64,000 nucleotides of DNA from NCBI RefSeq assembly GCF_000758545.1, contig NZ_CP009279.1, positions 6,634,001-6,698,000 of the forward strand, read 5' to 3'. Made by a program: the position numbers and the translations under genes. The notes under the pieces were generated by a model. The model saw nothing but the letters and a program-made list of their open reading frames with translations, searched no databases and was not told the origin of the DNA. The stretch is from Paenibacillus sp. FSL H7-0737. Its GTDB lineage: Bacteria; Bacillota; Bacilli; Paenibacillales; Paenibacillaceae. Positions 34,851 to 47,386 of the stretch are shown piece after piece (positions within the stretch are counted from its first letter, which is position 1; every line of letters starts with the position of its first letter).

Positions 34851-37243
34851 ATAAAGCCCGACCAATCGCCTGTCGTGTATAGCAGAAGCCGATGCATCGC
34901 GCGCGTACAAGCTGTATAAAAGAGTTTACGTTCGCTCTCCCGATGATAAGTCTGTGTAGAAGCATCGTAGATTAGCACGGCGTCGAACTCTACGCCCTTA
35001 GCAAGATACGCAGGAATAATTAGCGTTCCCTTCTCAAAGGTGAGTGTCTCCTTCGTAATAAGCCGCAGATTCTCCCCACCCTGAGCAAGCAGTGCTTCAT
35101 AGGCTTCGCGGCTTTCCGCAGCAGTCTTAGTAATAACGGCGATGGAGTCGAGACCTTCGGCCATAAGCGCCGCAAGCTCCTCTTTTATCCGTACCGCCCG
35201 CTCCACCTCATTGCTAGCCTTCAATAGGTGCGGCTTCTTGCCGCCCCTATCAAAAGGCACGATCTCTTCATTAGGTAGCAGCGCCTTCGTAAACTCCACA
35301 ATCTCGCGAGTCGAACGATAGCTTCGGATTAAACGAAATAGATTCGTTTCCTCTTCACCATAAAGCCGGATCAAAGGAGAATTCACCTCTTGCAGATTCG
35401 TCGCTTGCGGGAAAATCGCTTGACTGAAATCGCCGAGAACTGTCATGCTGGCGCGGGGAAACAATTGCTTGAGGAACGCGAATTGGAACGGCGAATAATC
35501 CTGTCCTTCATCAATAAATAAATGCCGCACCATTGTATTCGTACGCGAACCCTCGATAAGCTCTTTTAAATATAGGAATGGGGTCTCATCCTCATAAAAC
35601 AGCTCGGTACGGCTCAACTTTTCCTTCGTCTGCTTACAAATTTCTGACCATTGGTCAGGCACTTCGGTCTCACCCGTCATTTTCTGATAAGTGGCTTCAT
35701 CCCTAAATAACTGCTCGTATAATCCAATCGTATCTATGAATTTCAACCGTTTGGCATCCCGTCTTAGCGGTTTGAAGTGCTCCTTCACGATCATACGACG
35801 CAGTAACTCATCTTCCTGTGAGCTAAAGTCAAAGACATTCTCTTCCCCGTCCTTCTGAGTACGAAAATCGCCATAGATTTCAAGATACTGCTCTGTAAAA
35901 TCGAAGACAGCTTCCTCTCGCCGGTACTTCTTAAGCACCTCACTGTAAGCTTCGGCATATTGATCGTTGTCGAGGTAATCGACTTCATCTTGAACCCAGG
36001 GCGCTTCCATTTCCTGACGCTCTAGCTTAGTCAGCTCACGCAGCAGCCATTCACGTAGTAAAGCAACGCGATTAGCCAATCGTATAGAGCTGTCGTAGCT
36101 GTAAAATTGCGACTTCATTTGCTCCGCAGTAATCAACTCGCGGTCCCGGAAACGGATACTGTGGAACAGCATACCTTCTTTGCCTAACCATAACGCGTAG
36201 CTTTGAAGAGCATGCAGGAAAGCCTCAGAAGCCTTATATTGCATCCCCGTTAACCGTGCTTCATACCCCTGCGAGGATTGTGACGTCAGTACATATTCAA
36301 TCTGCTCGAAGGGGTCCTCCAAATTCATCGTGGATCCGAGCCAATAGGCAAGGTACTCCTGAAAGGTCGTTTGCTGCATATTCTCTTCGCCGAGCTCAGG
36401 GAGCACCGTCGATACATAACTGTTAAACATCGGATTTGGCGAAAAAAGAACGATCTGATCTGCCTTGAGCCTATCGCGGTGTTTGTATAATAAATACGCT
36501 ACCCGTTGCAGCGCTGCAGACGTTTTTCCGCTGCCAGCCGCTCCTTGCACAATAAGCATACGGCTTTTGTCATTGCGGATGATGGCGTTCTGTTCCTTCT
36601 GGATGGTCGCCACAATGCTCTTCATTTGTGAATCTGCGCCTTTGCCAAGCACCTGCTGAAGCAATTCGTCCCCGATCGTTAAGCTCGTATCGAACACGTT
36701 CTGGAGCTGACCGTAACGGATCTGATATTGCCGCTTCAGCATCATCTCACCTGTAATCTGTCCTCCCGGCGTTTCGTAAGTAGATGGCCCTGGGGAATGA
36801 TCATAATACATGCTTGCAATAGGCGTTCGCCAGTCATACACCAGAAAGTCCACACCGTCTGCATCAACGAAAGAAGCCACTCCGATATAAATTTTCTCAC
36901 TCAAGCCCAAACCATCTTCTTGAAAATCCATTCGCCCAAAATAGGGAGATGGCAGTAGCCGTTTCATATTCTTAAAACGCTGCACCCGCTGCCGGTGGCT
37001 GCGCTCCCGCTCCGACAACAACGCTTCTTGCTGCTTTATACTGTAGAAGGTCTCTTCGAAATCTTCGTCTGTGCTCGTATTGACCGTGACTTCTTCCCAA
37101 AACCGCTTGCGAATGTCCACCACTTGATCACGTAGCCCAGTCACTTCTGGCTCTAGTTCTGCGATTCTTGATTGCAGCTTTTCCGTAACCAAATCAAGCC
37201 GATCTTGTTCTTGCTGCCAATCCATTACATTTACCATCTTCAC
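34814..37243 (-). CDS. helD: HelD-like UvrD/Rep family helicase (RNA polymerase recycling factor)
   Basis: A protein of about 809 residues. An N-terminal coiled coil (about 1-95) precedes the helicase core with Walker A GAAGSGKTSAALQR near 234-247, the HLFIDEGQDYSPFQ Walker B block, LIRSYRSTREIVEFT, and the late KGVEFDAVLIYDA and LFYTACTRAMHRLLLY motifs. HelD removes stalled RNA polymerase from DNA in Firmicutes. The frame extends to 37312, but GTG at 37243 follows AAAGGAG with good spacing and gives a normal HelD N-terminus. Its 3' end overlaps the convergent VOC gene. Confidence 0.87.
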   Translation of the reverse strand: MKMVNVMDWQQEQDRLDLVTEKLQSRIAELEPEVTGLRDQVVDIRKRFWEEVTVNTSTDEDFEETFYSIKQQEALLSERERSHRQRVQRFKNMKRLLPSPYFGRMDFQEDGLGLSEKIYIGVASFVDADGVDFLVYDWRTPIASMYYDHSPGPSTYETPGGQITGEMMLKRQYQIRYGQLQNVFDTSLTIGDELLQQVLGKGADSQMKSIVATIQKEQNAIIRNDKSRMLIVQGAAGSGKTSAALQRVAYLLYKHRDRLKADQIVLFSPNPMFNSYVSTVLPELGEENMQQTTFQEYLAYWLGSTMNLEDPFEQIEYVLTSQSSQGYEARLTGMQYKASEAFLHALQSYALWLGKEGMLFHSIRFRDRELITAEQMKSQFYSYDSSIRLANRVALLREWLLRELTKLERQEMEAPWVQDEVDYLDNDQYAEAYSEVLKKYRREEAVFDFTEQYLEIYGDFRTQKDGEENVFDFSSQEDELLRRMIVKEHFKPLRRDAKRLKFIDTIGLYEQLFRDEATYQKMTGETEVPDQWSEICKQTKEKLSRTELFYEDETPFLYLKELIEGSRTNTMVRHLFIDEGQDYSPFQFAFLKQLFPRASMTVLGDFSQAIFPQATNLQEVNSPLIRLYGEEETNLFRLIRSYRSTREIVEFTKALLPNEEIVPFDRGGKKPHLLKASNEVERAVRIKEELAALMAEGLDSIAVITKTAAESREAYEALLAQGGENLRLITKETLTFEKGTLIIPAYLAKGVEFDAVLIYDASTQTYHRESERKLFYTACTRAMHRLLLYTTGDWSGFIQALDTSLYEEV

Positions 37244-37290
37244 GAACACGCTCCTTTTCATTCTTGTTATAAAGAAGCAAAAATTAAAAT

Positions 37291-37323
37291 TTGACAAACT
37301 GTTAATCCACATGGTATTATAAT
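37291..37323 (+). promoter_or_regulatory. Strong sigma-A promoter pointing into the helD-GH53 gap
   Basis: A perfect -35 TTGACA (37291-37296) is 18 bases from TATTAT (37315-37320), which has an extended-10 TG one base before it; TATAAT overlaps at 37318-37323. No protein-coding gene follows on this strand before 41958. Confidence 0.65.
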
Positions 37324-37326
37324 AGT

Positions 37327-37464
37327 GTAGATAAGATGTTACACTTATGTGTAAATTAGTGAAATCAACAGTGATTATTTTATAATATCACGATCTTTCT
37401 TTGCATGCAAATTATTTATATAAGTAAGAAGAACCAGCAGACTCTGCTGGTTCTTCTTTTTTTT
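37327..37464 (+). ncRNA. Candidate small RNA of about 137 nucleotides
   Basis: A consensus promoter and a strong Rho-independent terminator on the same strand frame a gap with no credible gene. The predicted transcript holds a palindrome TTACACTTATGTGTAA (37339-37354) and an imperfect hairpin with GTGAT/ATCAC ends (37372-37392), then the terminator stem. The only short frames lack ribosome binding sites: one of 7 codons at 37336, and one from 37404 that runs through both terminators. Its target, if any, is unknown. It could instead be a leader or a spurious promoter. Confidence 0.5.
37426..37464 (+). terminator. Strong terminator of the candidate small RNA
   Basis: AAGAAGAACCAGCAG and its exact complement form a 15-base-pair stem with a three-base loop, followed on the plus strand by a T run to 37464. 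The minus-strand side has no comparable T run. Confidence 0.85.
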
Positions 37465-37498
37465 GAATGCCAAGCTTGGGCACATATAGAGAATAGAC

Positions 37499-37528
37499 AA
37501 AAAGACCGTCCTAAGGACGGTCTTTTTT
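37499..37528 (-). terminator. Terminator of the GH53 gene
   Basis: A 13-base-pair stem (AAAAAGACCGTCC with its complement) with a three-base loop; T runs on both sides allow bidirectional use. Confidence 0.8.
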
Positions 37529-37546
37529 CTTACTACAGTAAGTTTA

Positions 37547-41704
<4,158 letters not shown>

Positions 41705-41733
41705 TCAGATGCATATGTGTGCGTCCTAAGCTA

Positions 41734-41747
41734 TGTAAGCACTTACA
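41734..41747. promoter_or_regulatory. Catabolite-responsive element (cre) of the galactanase gene
   Basis: TGTAAGCACTTACA is a one-base variant of the ideal cre palindrome TGTAAGCGCTTACA. It lies between the gene start and a possible TATATT -10 box, where CcpA binding would block transcription. Confidence 0.75.
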
Positions 41748-41957
41748 AATCAATATACCAATAGTTAAAATATTTAGTAACGGATGAAAAGATAACATTT
41801 TGTATGCTTAAGCAAGCTTTATAGGCTTTAATCTTCGTTTTCCATTATTCTGGAATAGATGATATTAAATAGATTTCAGATTTTTTTATCCAAATATAAC
41901 TTTTTGTATACCTTCTCCATCTAATCATACAGAGGGCCCTCAAGGAGGAAAAATCAT

Positions 41958-42500
41958 TTGCTGGAAAACGAACTGGATATCAAAAAAGCGCAGAAAGGCG
42001 ACCACGAGGCGTTTACCCGTCTTTTTAGGCAACTGGAATCCCAGTTGTACAGATTAGCCAAAACCATTCTGCTAAAAGATGAAGATTGCGCGGATGCTCT
42101 TCAGGAGACGACACTGAAGGTGTATAAAGGGTTGGCCAACCTTAAGCAGCCTAAGTTTTTTAAAACCTGGGTTATACGCATCCTGATTAATGAATGCAAT
42201 CAGTTACTTCGTATGCGAGAGCGAACTATAGCTGTGGCGGAAATTCCCGAAGAACCGGTCGATTCCTATGTGCATTTTGAAGATTCAGGCAACGTAGACC
42301 TGCAAAGCTTCATTAATCAGTTGGACGAATCCCTGCGGCTTGCTATCGTGCTTTTTTATTATGACGATTTATCCATTAAGCAGATTGCAGATGTGCTCGA
42401 CATCTCCGAAGGAGCGGTCAGGGCACGACTTCATCGCGCACGGAGATTGTTGTCCAAACAGATACATCCTGTGCGGGAGGAGGGTCTTGCTAATGAATAA
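41958..42500 (+). CDS. ECF-type RNA polymerase sigma factor
   Basis: A 180-residue sigma factor. Region 2 has ADALQETTLKVYKGLANLKQ, and region 4 has LSIKQIADVLDISEGAVRARLHRARRLL. The start is TTG, nine bases after AGGAGG. The downstream gene overlaps its stop by eight bases and encodes a membrane protein with the layout of an anti-sigma factor. The set resembles SigV/SigW-like envelope-stress units. No matching ECF promoter could be assigned upstream with confidence. Confidence 0.9.
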   Translation: MLENELDIKKAQKGDHEAFTRLFRQLESQLYRLAKTILLKDEDCADALQETTLKVYKGLANLKQPKFFKTWVIRILINECNQLLRMRERTIAVAEIPEEPVDSYVHFEDSGNVDLQSFINQLDESLRLAIVLFYYDDLSIKQIADVLDISEGAVRARLHRARRLLSKQIHPVREEGLANE

Positions 42501-43650
42501 TAACAATTTAGAAAAGCAGATCAGGGAGCTAGGAAAGGCTAATATACAGGAGCTTCCACCTTTACTGCGGTCGCGGCAGGATTCGATTTATGCATCACTC
42601 GCCACAATTGTTCAGGATCCTGTGGAAAAGAAAAAGAAAAAACGGATATATCCAAAAATCGCAGCTGCTGTATCTGCAGCGATAGTGCTAAGTGTTATGC
42701 TAACGGCCGTCTATCCGCCAACGTTGGCCAATGCGCTCAAGCAGCTTCCATGGATAGGCGGAATTTTTGAACGGGCAGATGATATAGGATTGCAAGCTGC
42801 TCAGCGTCTGGGTCTGATTACCCGACCGAATAGCAGTGATACGCATGATGGAATCACCTTGTCTGCCGAAGAGGCTGTATTTGATGGCAACCGATTGGCA
42901 TTCTCAGTGAAGCGCGAGGGAGAAGGGCTGGACGGGAAGCTCACCGGCGTGACGATTGGAGCGGATGGGAAGCCTTTTCTAGGCAAAGGTTCAATAATGT
43001 CCGCAGAAGTTTTGATCGATGGGGTTTCAATGGAGGAATTCTCAGAGGGTCATTGGGAAGCTGTTCCTTTTCTAACCTGGATGGAAGGCAAGGAGCAGAG
43101 TACAGCTATTTTTCAACTGGTGGATTCTTCGAATTTGGGGATCACCAAGCCTTTCCCTGATCAATTTGAACTGACTGTAACCCTTCTCTTAAACGGTATA
43201 GATACACCATACATTCTGGAGATTCCTGCACGTAAGGTTACAGAAAATAGTATTGTCGTACCTGATATGCGCGCACAAGCAGAGGGATGGAGTCTGACGC
43301 TGCAAAAGCTGGAATATAGCCCATTAACCACGCGTCTGTTACTCAACATTGAACAAGAGACTGACGGGGATTACGCAGATTTTAATACATTGGGCTTTGA
43401 AGTGACGGATGAACAGGGACTGGTTTTGGAAAATATATCGCAAAAAGCACTCCTTTCATCCAATAGATCACAGGATCTGAATCTGCTTGTAGAGCCGTTC
43501 GAGAAACATCCCAATATGCTCACAATCCGTGGCTATCTTTATGAGTTCGAGGATCCAAAAAGTAAGAGTGGCGCATTCAAAACAGACAGTTCCGGAAATC
43601 CTGTGAAGCATTATATCGATGGCCTGGAAATAAACGTGCTAGTTAAATAA
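42493..43650 (+). CDS. DUF4179-type anti-sigma-like membrane protein
   Basis: A 385-residue protein with a cytoplasmic N-terminus of about 50 residues ending in a Lys-rich patch, one transmembrane helix (about 54-72) and a large extracellular domain of beta structure. It matches the DUF4179 family that accompanies ECF sigma factors. The ATG overlaps the sigma gene end and follows GGGAGGAGGG; an upstream frame to 42340 is only read-through of the sigma gene. By position it should hold the sigma factor at the membrane and release it on a signal. No zinc-binding motif is seen. Confidence 0.82.
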   Translation: MNNNNLEKQIRELGKANIQELPPLLRSRQDSIYASLATIVQDPVEKKKKKRIYPKIAAAVSAAIVLSVMLTAVYPPTLANALKQLPWIGGIFERADDIGLQAAQRLGLITRPNSSDTHDGITLSAEEAVFDGNRLAFSVKREGEGLDGKLTGVTIGADGKPFLGKGSIMSAEVLIDGVSMEEFSEGHWEAVPFLTWMEGKEQSTAIFQLVDSSNLGITKPFPDQFELTVTLLLNGIDTPYILEIPARKVTENSIVVPDMRAQAEGWSLTLQKLEYSPLTTRLLLNIEQETDGDYADFNTLGFEVTDEQGLVLENISQKALLSSNRSQDLNLLVEPFEKHPNMLTIRGYLYEFEDPKSKSGAFKTDSSGNPVKHYIDGLEINVLVK

Positions 43651-43670
43651 ACACTAAGGAGAATGATATC

Positions 43671-44576
43671 ATGAAGAAAATGACAACGAAATTGTCTGTA
43701 ATTTTAAGTGCTGCTGTATGCCTTGGAGCGTTGGGAATGCCGGCTTTAACCCAAGCAGCCAGTGTTCAAACCGCCGCTGAAGCTTCCCTGAATACAACAA
43801 AAGCCGCCGATTCACACGATCAGCTTACTTTAAAGGGCAGTGCACAGTTTGACGGTAATTATATTAAGATCGATCTGAGCCGTGAGGGATCCCTGTTCTC
43901 AGGAATGCTCGCAGGGGTAACCTTGAACGATAAAGGTGAGCCTTACCTTGCAGATGGAACCATTATGGCAGTAGACGCCAAGCTCACTAATTCAGGTGGA
44001 ATTGATTTTAAATCACCACGCTGGATCAGTGATGGTGACGCCAACAAGGCGGTTGTTGTATTGCAGACCGGATGGCTAACTGAGCAGCAAAAGGCAAGCC
44101 TGGCTTCCTCTGAATTGAGCATCCATGTGAAGCTTAACGGAATCGAAGATCCGTATGTACTAAAGTTTTCTCTTAAGCAAGCAGGAGTAGCGCGTAACAT
44201 TCAGCTACCAGCTTTAAAGAAAGACAACCAATTTGAAATCAAAACTAATCGTGTTGCTGTGGGAGAGACTTCTGTGCGCATTGCTTTAGCAGTTAAAGGG
44301 GTTGCTACCCAAGCACAGGCTTTAGGATATGATATTTATGATAATCTGGGAAATGAATTAGAATATATTGCACGGGAATCTGTTGCAACAACCCAGAATA
44401 CTGTTTCTGAAGATTTATTGTTCGAGGCGCTTCGCCCGGCCGCAGAATATCTCATTATCAGACCTTATCAAGCAGTGTTTGAAAAAGGCACTGCAGGGGC
44501 TTATAAAGTAGATGCCAAAGGTAATGTAGTTAAAAATTACAACAAGCAACTAGAGATCAAAATTCCTCTGAAATAA
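43671..44576 (+). CDS. Secreted paralogue of the anti-sigma ectodomain
   Basis: A 301-residue protein with an N-terminal signal peptide ending ALTQAA (about 30). Its body resembles the ectodomain of the preceding gene block by block: LTLKGSAQFDGNYIKIDLSRE against ITLSAEEAVFDGNRLAFSVKRE, and both share GVT then a GxPxL/FxxG-type turn with TIM or SIM. A later LNGIEDPYVLKF matches LNGIDTPYILEI. It lacks the sigma-binding and membrane parts. It ends a three-gene unit with AAGGAGAATG as binding site. It might bind the same ligand or partner as the anti-sigma domain. No family name beyond DUF4179/DUF5643-like is offered. Confidence 0.75.
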   Translation: MKKMTTKLSVILSAAVCLGALGMPALTQAASVQTAAEASLNTTKAADSHDQLTLKGSAQFDGNYIKIDLSREGSLFSGMLAGVTLNDKGEPYLADGTIMAVDAKLTNSGGIDFKSPRWISDGDANKAVVVLQTGWLTEQQKASLASSELSIHVKLNGIEDPYVLKFSLKQAGVARNIQLPALKKDNQFEIKTNRVAVGETSVRIALAVKGVATQAQALGYDIYDNLGNELEYIARESVATTQNTVSEDLLFEALRPAAEYLIIRPYQAVFEKGTAGAYKVDAKGNVVKNYNKQLEIKIPLK

Positions 44577-44608
44577 TAAACGCTGCAACAGATCCATATG
44601 TATGAGGA

Positions 44609-44655
44609 AAAGGGGATTACCTGTTGGCCGTAAGGCCTGAGGTAATCCCCTTTTT
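44609..44655 (+). terminator. Terminator of the sigma-factor operon
   Basis: AAAAGGGGATTACCT pairs with AGGTAATCCCCTTTTT, with an inner GGCC/GGCC helix at the loop and five T residues after it. Confidence 0.85.
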
Positions 44656-44679
44656 CATGGATAAAGCGTAATTTTACAA

Positions 44680-45066
44680 CTAATCATCCATAGACAAATC
44701 CAGTGTATTCCCTTTACTAATGAAGACCTTGTAATTAGCAATTTTGTCGTTCAGCATCCTCTCTGTCTCTGTTAAATGTCTGATTTGATCCTGAACTGAG
44801 CTTCTATGATCTTCCAGAAGATTCAAGCGGGCTTGGCTTGTATGTTCTCCTTCTAAATATAACTGGGCATATTGCCGGATTTGTGAGATGGGCATTTGGG
44901 TTTGTTTCAACCTCAGTACAAATCGCAGCCAAGCAAGATGAGTATCATCATATACCCTTTCTCCATTCGCATTGCGTATCGGAGCAACGATCCCTTCTTT
45001 TTCATAATATCTCAGTGTATATGTGGTTATCTCCAATAACTTGGATACCTCGCTAATCGTGTACAT
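44680..45066 (-). CDS. MerR family regulator
   Basis: A 128-residue regulator. The N-terminal winged helix is TISEVSKLLEITTYTLRYYEKEGIV, followed by RLKQTQMPISQIRQYAQL and a dimerisation helix. There are no metal-binding Cys residues, so it belongs to the organic-effector branch (like YraB/AdhR). It is divergent from an SDR gene whose promoter has the overlong MerR spacing and a palindrome, so it most likely activates that gene. Confidence 0.88.
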   Translation of the reverse strand: MYTISEVSKLLEITTYTLRYYEKEGIVAPIRNANGERVYDDTHLAWLRFVLRLKQTQMPISQIRQYAQLYLEGEHTSQARLNLLEDHRSSVQDQIRHLTETERMLNDKIANYKVFISKGNTLDLSMDD

Positions 45067-45119
45067 GCAAATCCTCTAATCTATTTTATTTTGAAAGTCA
45101 CCCTGATTATAAAAAACAT

Positions 45120-45150
45120 TTGCCTTAGAGTAAACTCTAACCTATATAAT
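45120..45150 (+). promoter_or_regulatory. MerR-type promoter of the SDR gene
   Basis: The -35 TTGCCT (45120-45125) and perfect -10 TATAAT (45145-45150) are 19 bases apart. TTAGAGTAAACTCTAA (45125-45140) inside is a perfect palindrome around AA. This is the classic layout for MerR activation of a divergent gene. Confidence 0.85.
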
Positions 45151-45203
45151 CAAATCGCTGTAAGATCGAATTACATTCTCGTAGAAAAATAGGAGGAAAT
45201 CAC

Positions 45204-45962
45204 ATGAAATATACTGTAATTACCGGGGCTAGTTCAGGGATAGGTTATGAAACTGCCCTAGCTTTTGCTTCTCGTGGAAAAAACTTAATCCTTGTGGCCC
45301 GCAGAAAGGAACAGCTAGAGGAATTACAGTCTAAAATCGCTCGTATTCATCCTAATGTAGAGGTTGTCATTCAAAAGATTGACTTATCCGTTATCGAGAA
45401 TGCTTATACGTTGTATGAAAGCCTGCGAGGATATGCCATCGAAACCTGGATCAACAATGCCGGATTTGGAAACTTTGCTTCAGTGGCCGAGCAAGATTTA
45501 AATAAAATAACTACAATGCTACATCTGAACATAGAAGCGTTGACTATACTCTCCTCTTTATTCGTTCGAGACTACTCCACTATTGATGGCACGCAATTAA
45601 TTAACGTTTCATCTGGTGGCGGTTATACGATTGTAGGCAATGCTATAACGTACTGTGCAACGAAGTTTTATGTAAGTGCATTTACTGAAGGACTATCCCA
45701 TGAGTTGAAGAGTCAAGGTGCACCTATGCAGGCTAAAGTGTTGGCACCTGCCGCAACAGAAACAGAATTCGCGAAACGTGCTTTCGATGTCACGAATTTC
45801 GAATATCACGGCGCTGTGCGGAAATTCCATACCGCAAAGGAAATGGCTGGCTTCATGCTTGATCTGTATGACAGCAATCATGTGGTGGGACTTGTGAATG
45901 GTTTAACGTACGAGTTTGAGTTGAGAGATGCTATTTTTAATTATGTGGAGAGTACGCGATAG
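45204..45962 (+). CDS. Short-chain dehydrogenase/reductase
   Basis: A 252-residue classical SDR. It has the NAD(P) loop TGASSGIG at the start, the NNAG motif (INNAGFGNF), the catalytic Ser in NVSSGGGYT and the Y-x-x-x-K motif as YCATKFYV. The Arg residues after the second strand (VARRKEQ) favour NADP(H). It is controlled by the divergent MerR gene and stands alone as a transcription unit. Reduction of a toxic or signalling carbonyl compound would fit, but the substrate is not known. Confidence 0.88.
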   Translation: MKYTVITGASSGIGYETALAFASRGKNLILVARRKEQLEELQSKIARIHPNVEVVIQKIDLSVIENAYTLYESLRGYAIETWINNAGFGNFASVAEQDLNKITTMLHLNIEALTILSSLFVRDYSTIDGTQLINVSSGGGYTIVGNAITYCATKFYVSAFTEGLSHELKSQGAPMQAKVLAPAATETEFAKRAFDVTNFEYHGAVRKFHTAKEMAGFMLDLYDSNHVVGLVNGLTYEFELRDAIFNYVESTR

Positions 45963-45986
45963 GCTTGTCTCGAAAGTTAAACAAAT

Positions 45987-46012
45987 ATGGCCATCCTTCA
46001 ACGGATGGCCAT
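45987..46012. terminator. Hairpin between convergent SDR and glycosyltransferase genes
   Basis: ATGGCCATCC and GGATGGCCAT form a ten-base-pair stem. The T tract is poor on both strands, so termination is only likely, not certain. Confidence 0.4.
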
Positions 46013-46017
46013 GCACA

Positions 46018-47220
46018 CTAACCAAGATATTGACACTTCCATTCGAAAATCTCATCAACAGCTTGATGAGGTCCACCGGATGTCCGAAAGGAATCTTTAG
46101 TCGTTGCAACAGCTTTTTGGAATGACGGAAGGGTGAGCACAAGCTCTACAGCTTCACGCAGTTCGGTTGCAGTTAATCCTTGCATTTGTAATTTAATGCC
46201 CGCTCCAATATTGACGACTTGCTCCGCAATGATCGGCTGATCCGCACTTTGTGGGATTACAATTAGCGGAACCCCATAGTAGAGACCCTCATGCGCACTA
46301 TTCATTCCACCATGTGTAATGAATATTTTTGTGTACTGTAATATATCCGTCTGTGGAACATAGTTTTTAACTATAAAGTTGGGAGGAATTTCTCCCAAAT
46401 CATAGATTTGCACTTTGTTCCCAATGGACATAACAATCGTATGCTCCGTATTCCCGAATGCCTCAAAACAAAGCTTATAGAAATCACTTGCTTGGTTGAA
46501 GACCGTACCCATTGAAATGTAAATTAGGTCCTTCCCCTTGATTGCAGAAAAATCAAAATGATCTGGCGTTAATCGTGAAGAGATGGAAGGACCCACGAAT
46601 TTATACGATAGGTCGAAGGTTTCTCCATAAGGTTGAAACTCCCTTGTCGTATACACGATTGTAAGTGGTGCAGGATTACAGAACACTTCGTAAGGAGAGT
46701 GAATTTGCACACCATATTGTTCCTTTATTTTTACGCTCAGACTTTGAAATCTATCGTCTACAGCTTTTACTATTTCTGCAGGGGCTTCTGTGTAGAATCG
46801 TTCCATGACTTGATCAAATGATTCTTTAGTCTGTGCAAAAGAAGTACAAGAGTTGATAGCAGGAAGCTTAAGAATTTGAGCAATTAAACGTCCACAACCA
46901 AACATCGAATCATGGATGATGTAATCGAATTGCTCTCCTTTGATCTGTTCAAGAACGCATGGTATAACGATATCCGCCGTAAGTAAAAGCCCATTGACTC
47001 TTTCGAGCAGATAATCCCTCCCACCTGAAATAAAGGCCTTTATAAATTGTTGATTATCCAATGTCCTTACTACAGCGCCTGTTTCCTCCATACGCTCCCG
47101 AAAAGCTTCTATAGTGAAGTATACTACCTCTTCTCCACTAGAAATAAGCTCCTGTACAACGCCAATCGTTGGATTGATATGTCCCTCTGATCCAGCATTA
47201 ATAAATAAGACACGCGCCAT
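46018..47220 (-). CDS. Macrolide-type UDP-glycosyltransferase (GT1)
   Basis: A 400-residue GT-B glycosyltransferase like YjiC and macrolide glycosyltransferases, which glucosylate small hydrophobic molecules including antibiotics. The N-terminal acceptor loop is NAGSEGHINPTIGVV. The C-terminal donor motif includes FITHGGMNSAHEGLYYGVPLIVIPQSADQ with the conserved His and the last Asp-Gln. The start follows AGGAGGG. It is a single gene, convergent with the SDR. A resistance role is possible; no antibiotic cluster is near. Confidence 0.87.
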   Translation of the reverse strand: MARVLFINAGSEGHINPTIGVVQELISSGEEVVYFTIEAFRERMEETGAVVRTLDNQQFIKAFISGGRDYLLERVNGLLLTADIVIPCVLEQIKGEQFDYIIHDSMFGCGRLIAQILKLPAINSCTSFAQTKESFDQVMERFYTEAPAEIVKAVDDRFQSLSVKIKEQYGVQIHSPYEVFCNPAPLTIVYTTREFQPYGETFDLSYKFVGPSISSRLTPDHFDFSAIKGKDLIYISMGTVFNQASDFYKLCFEAFGNTEHTIVMSIGNKVQIYDLGEIPPNFIVKNYVPQTDILQYTKIFITHGGMNSAHEGLYYGVPLIVIPQSADQPIIAEQVVNIGAGIKLQMQGLTATELREAVELVLTLPSFQKAVATTKDSFRTSGGPHQAVDEIFEWKCQYLG

Positions 47221-47316
47221 TTCCTATCCCTCCTCAGTTTTACTATTCTCTAAATTGTACAGGAGTAAGGGGCGGTGCACCATACCAGCTCTTCTTCAAA
47301 ACAAAATCATTAATCA

Positions 47317-47357
47317 TAAAAGAGGCTCTCCGCTGCAACAGCGAGAAAGCCTCTTTT
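47317..47357 (-). terminator. Terminator of manP
   Basis: On the minus strand AAAGAGGCT and AGCCTCTTT pair, extended by an inner CGCT/AGCG helix, followed by TTTT. Confidence 0.75.
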
Positions 47358-47386
47358 GTTATTTACTTTAAGCTCAGCGTATTGGA

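Noticed and set aside
42340-42492. Long N-terminal extension of the anti-sigma-like protein
   Set aside because: It is the sigma-factor gene read in another frame; ATG at 42493 has a strong binding site.
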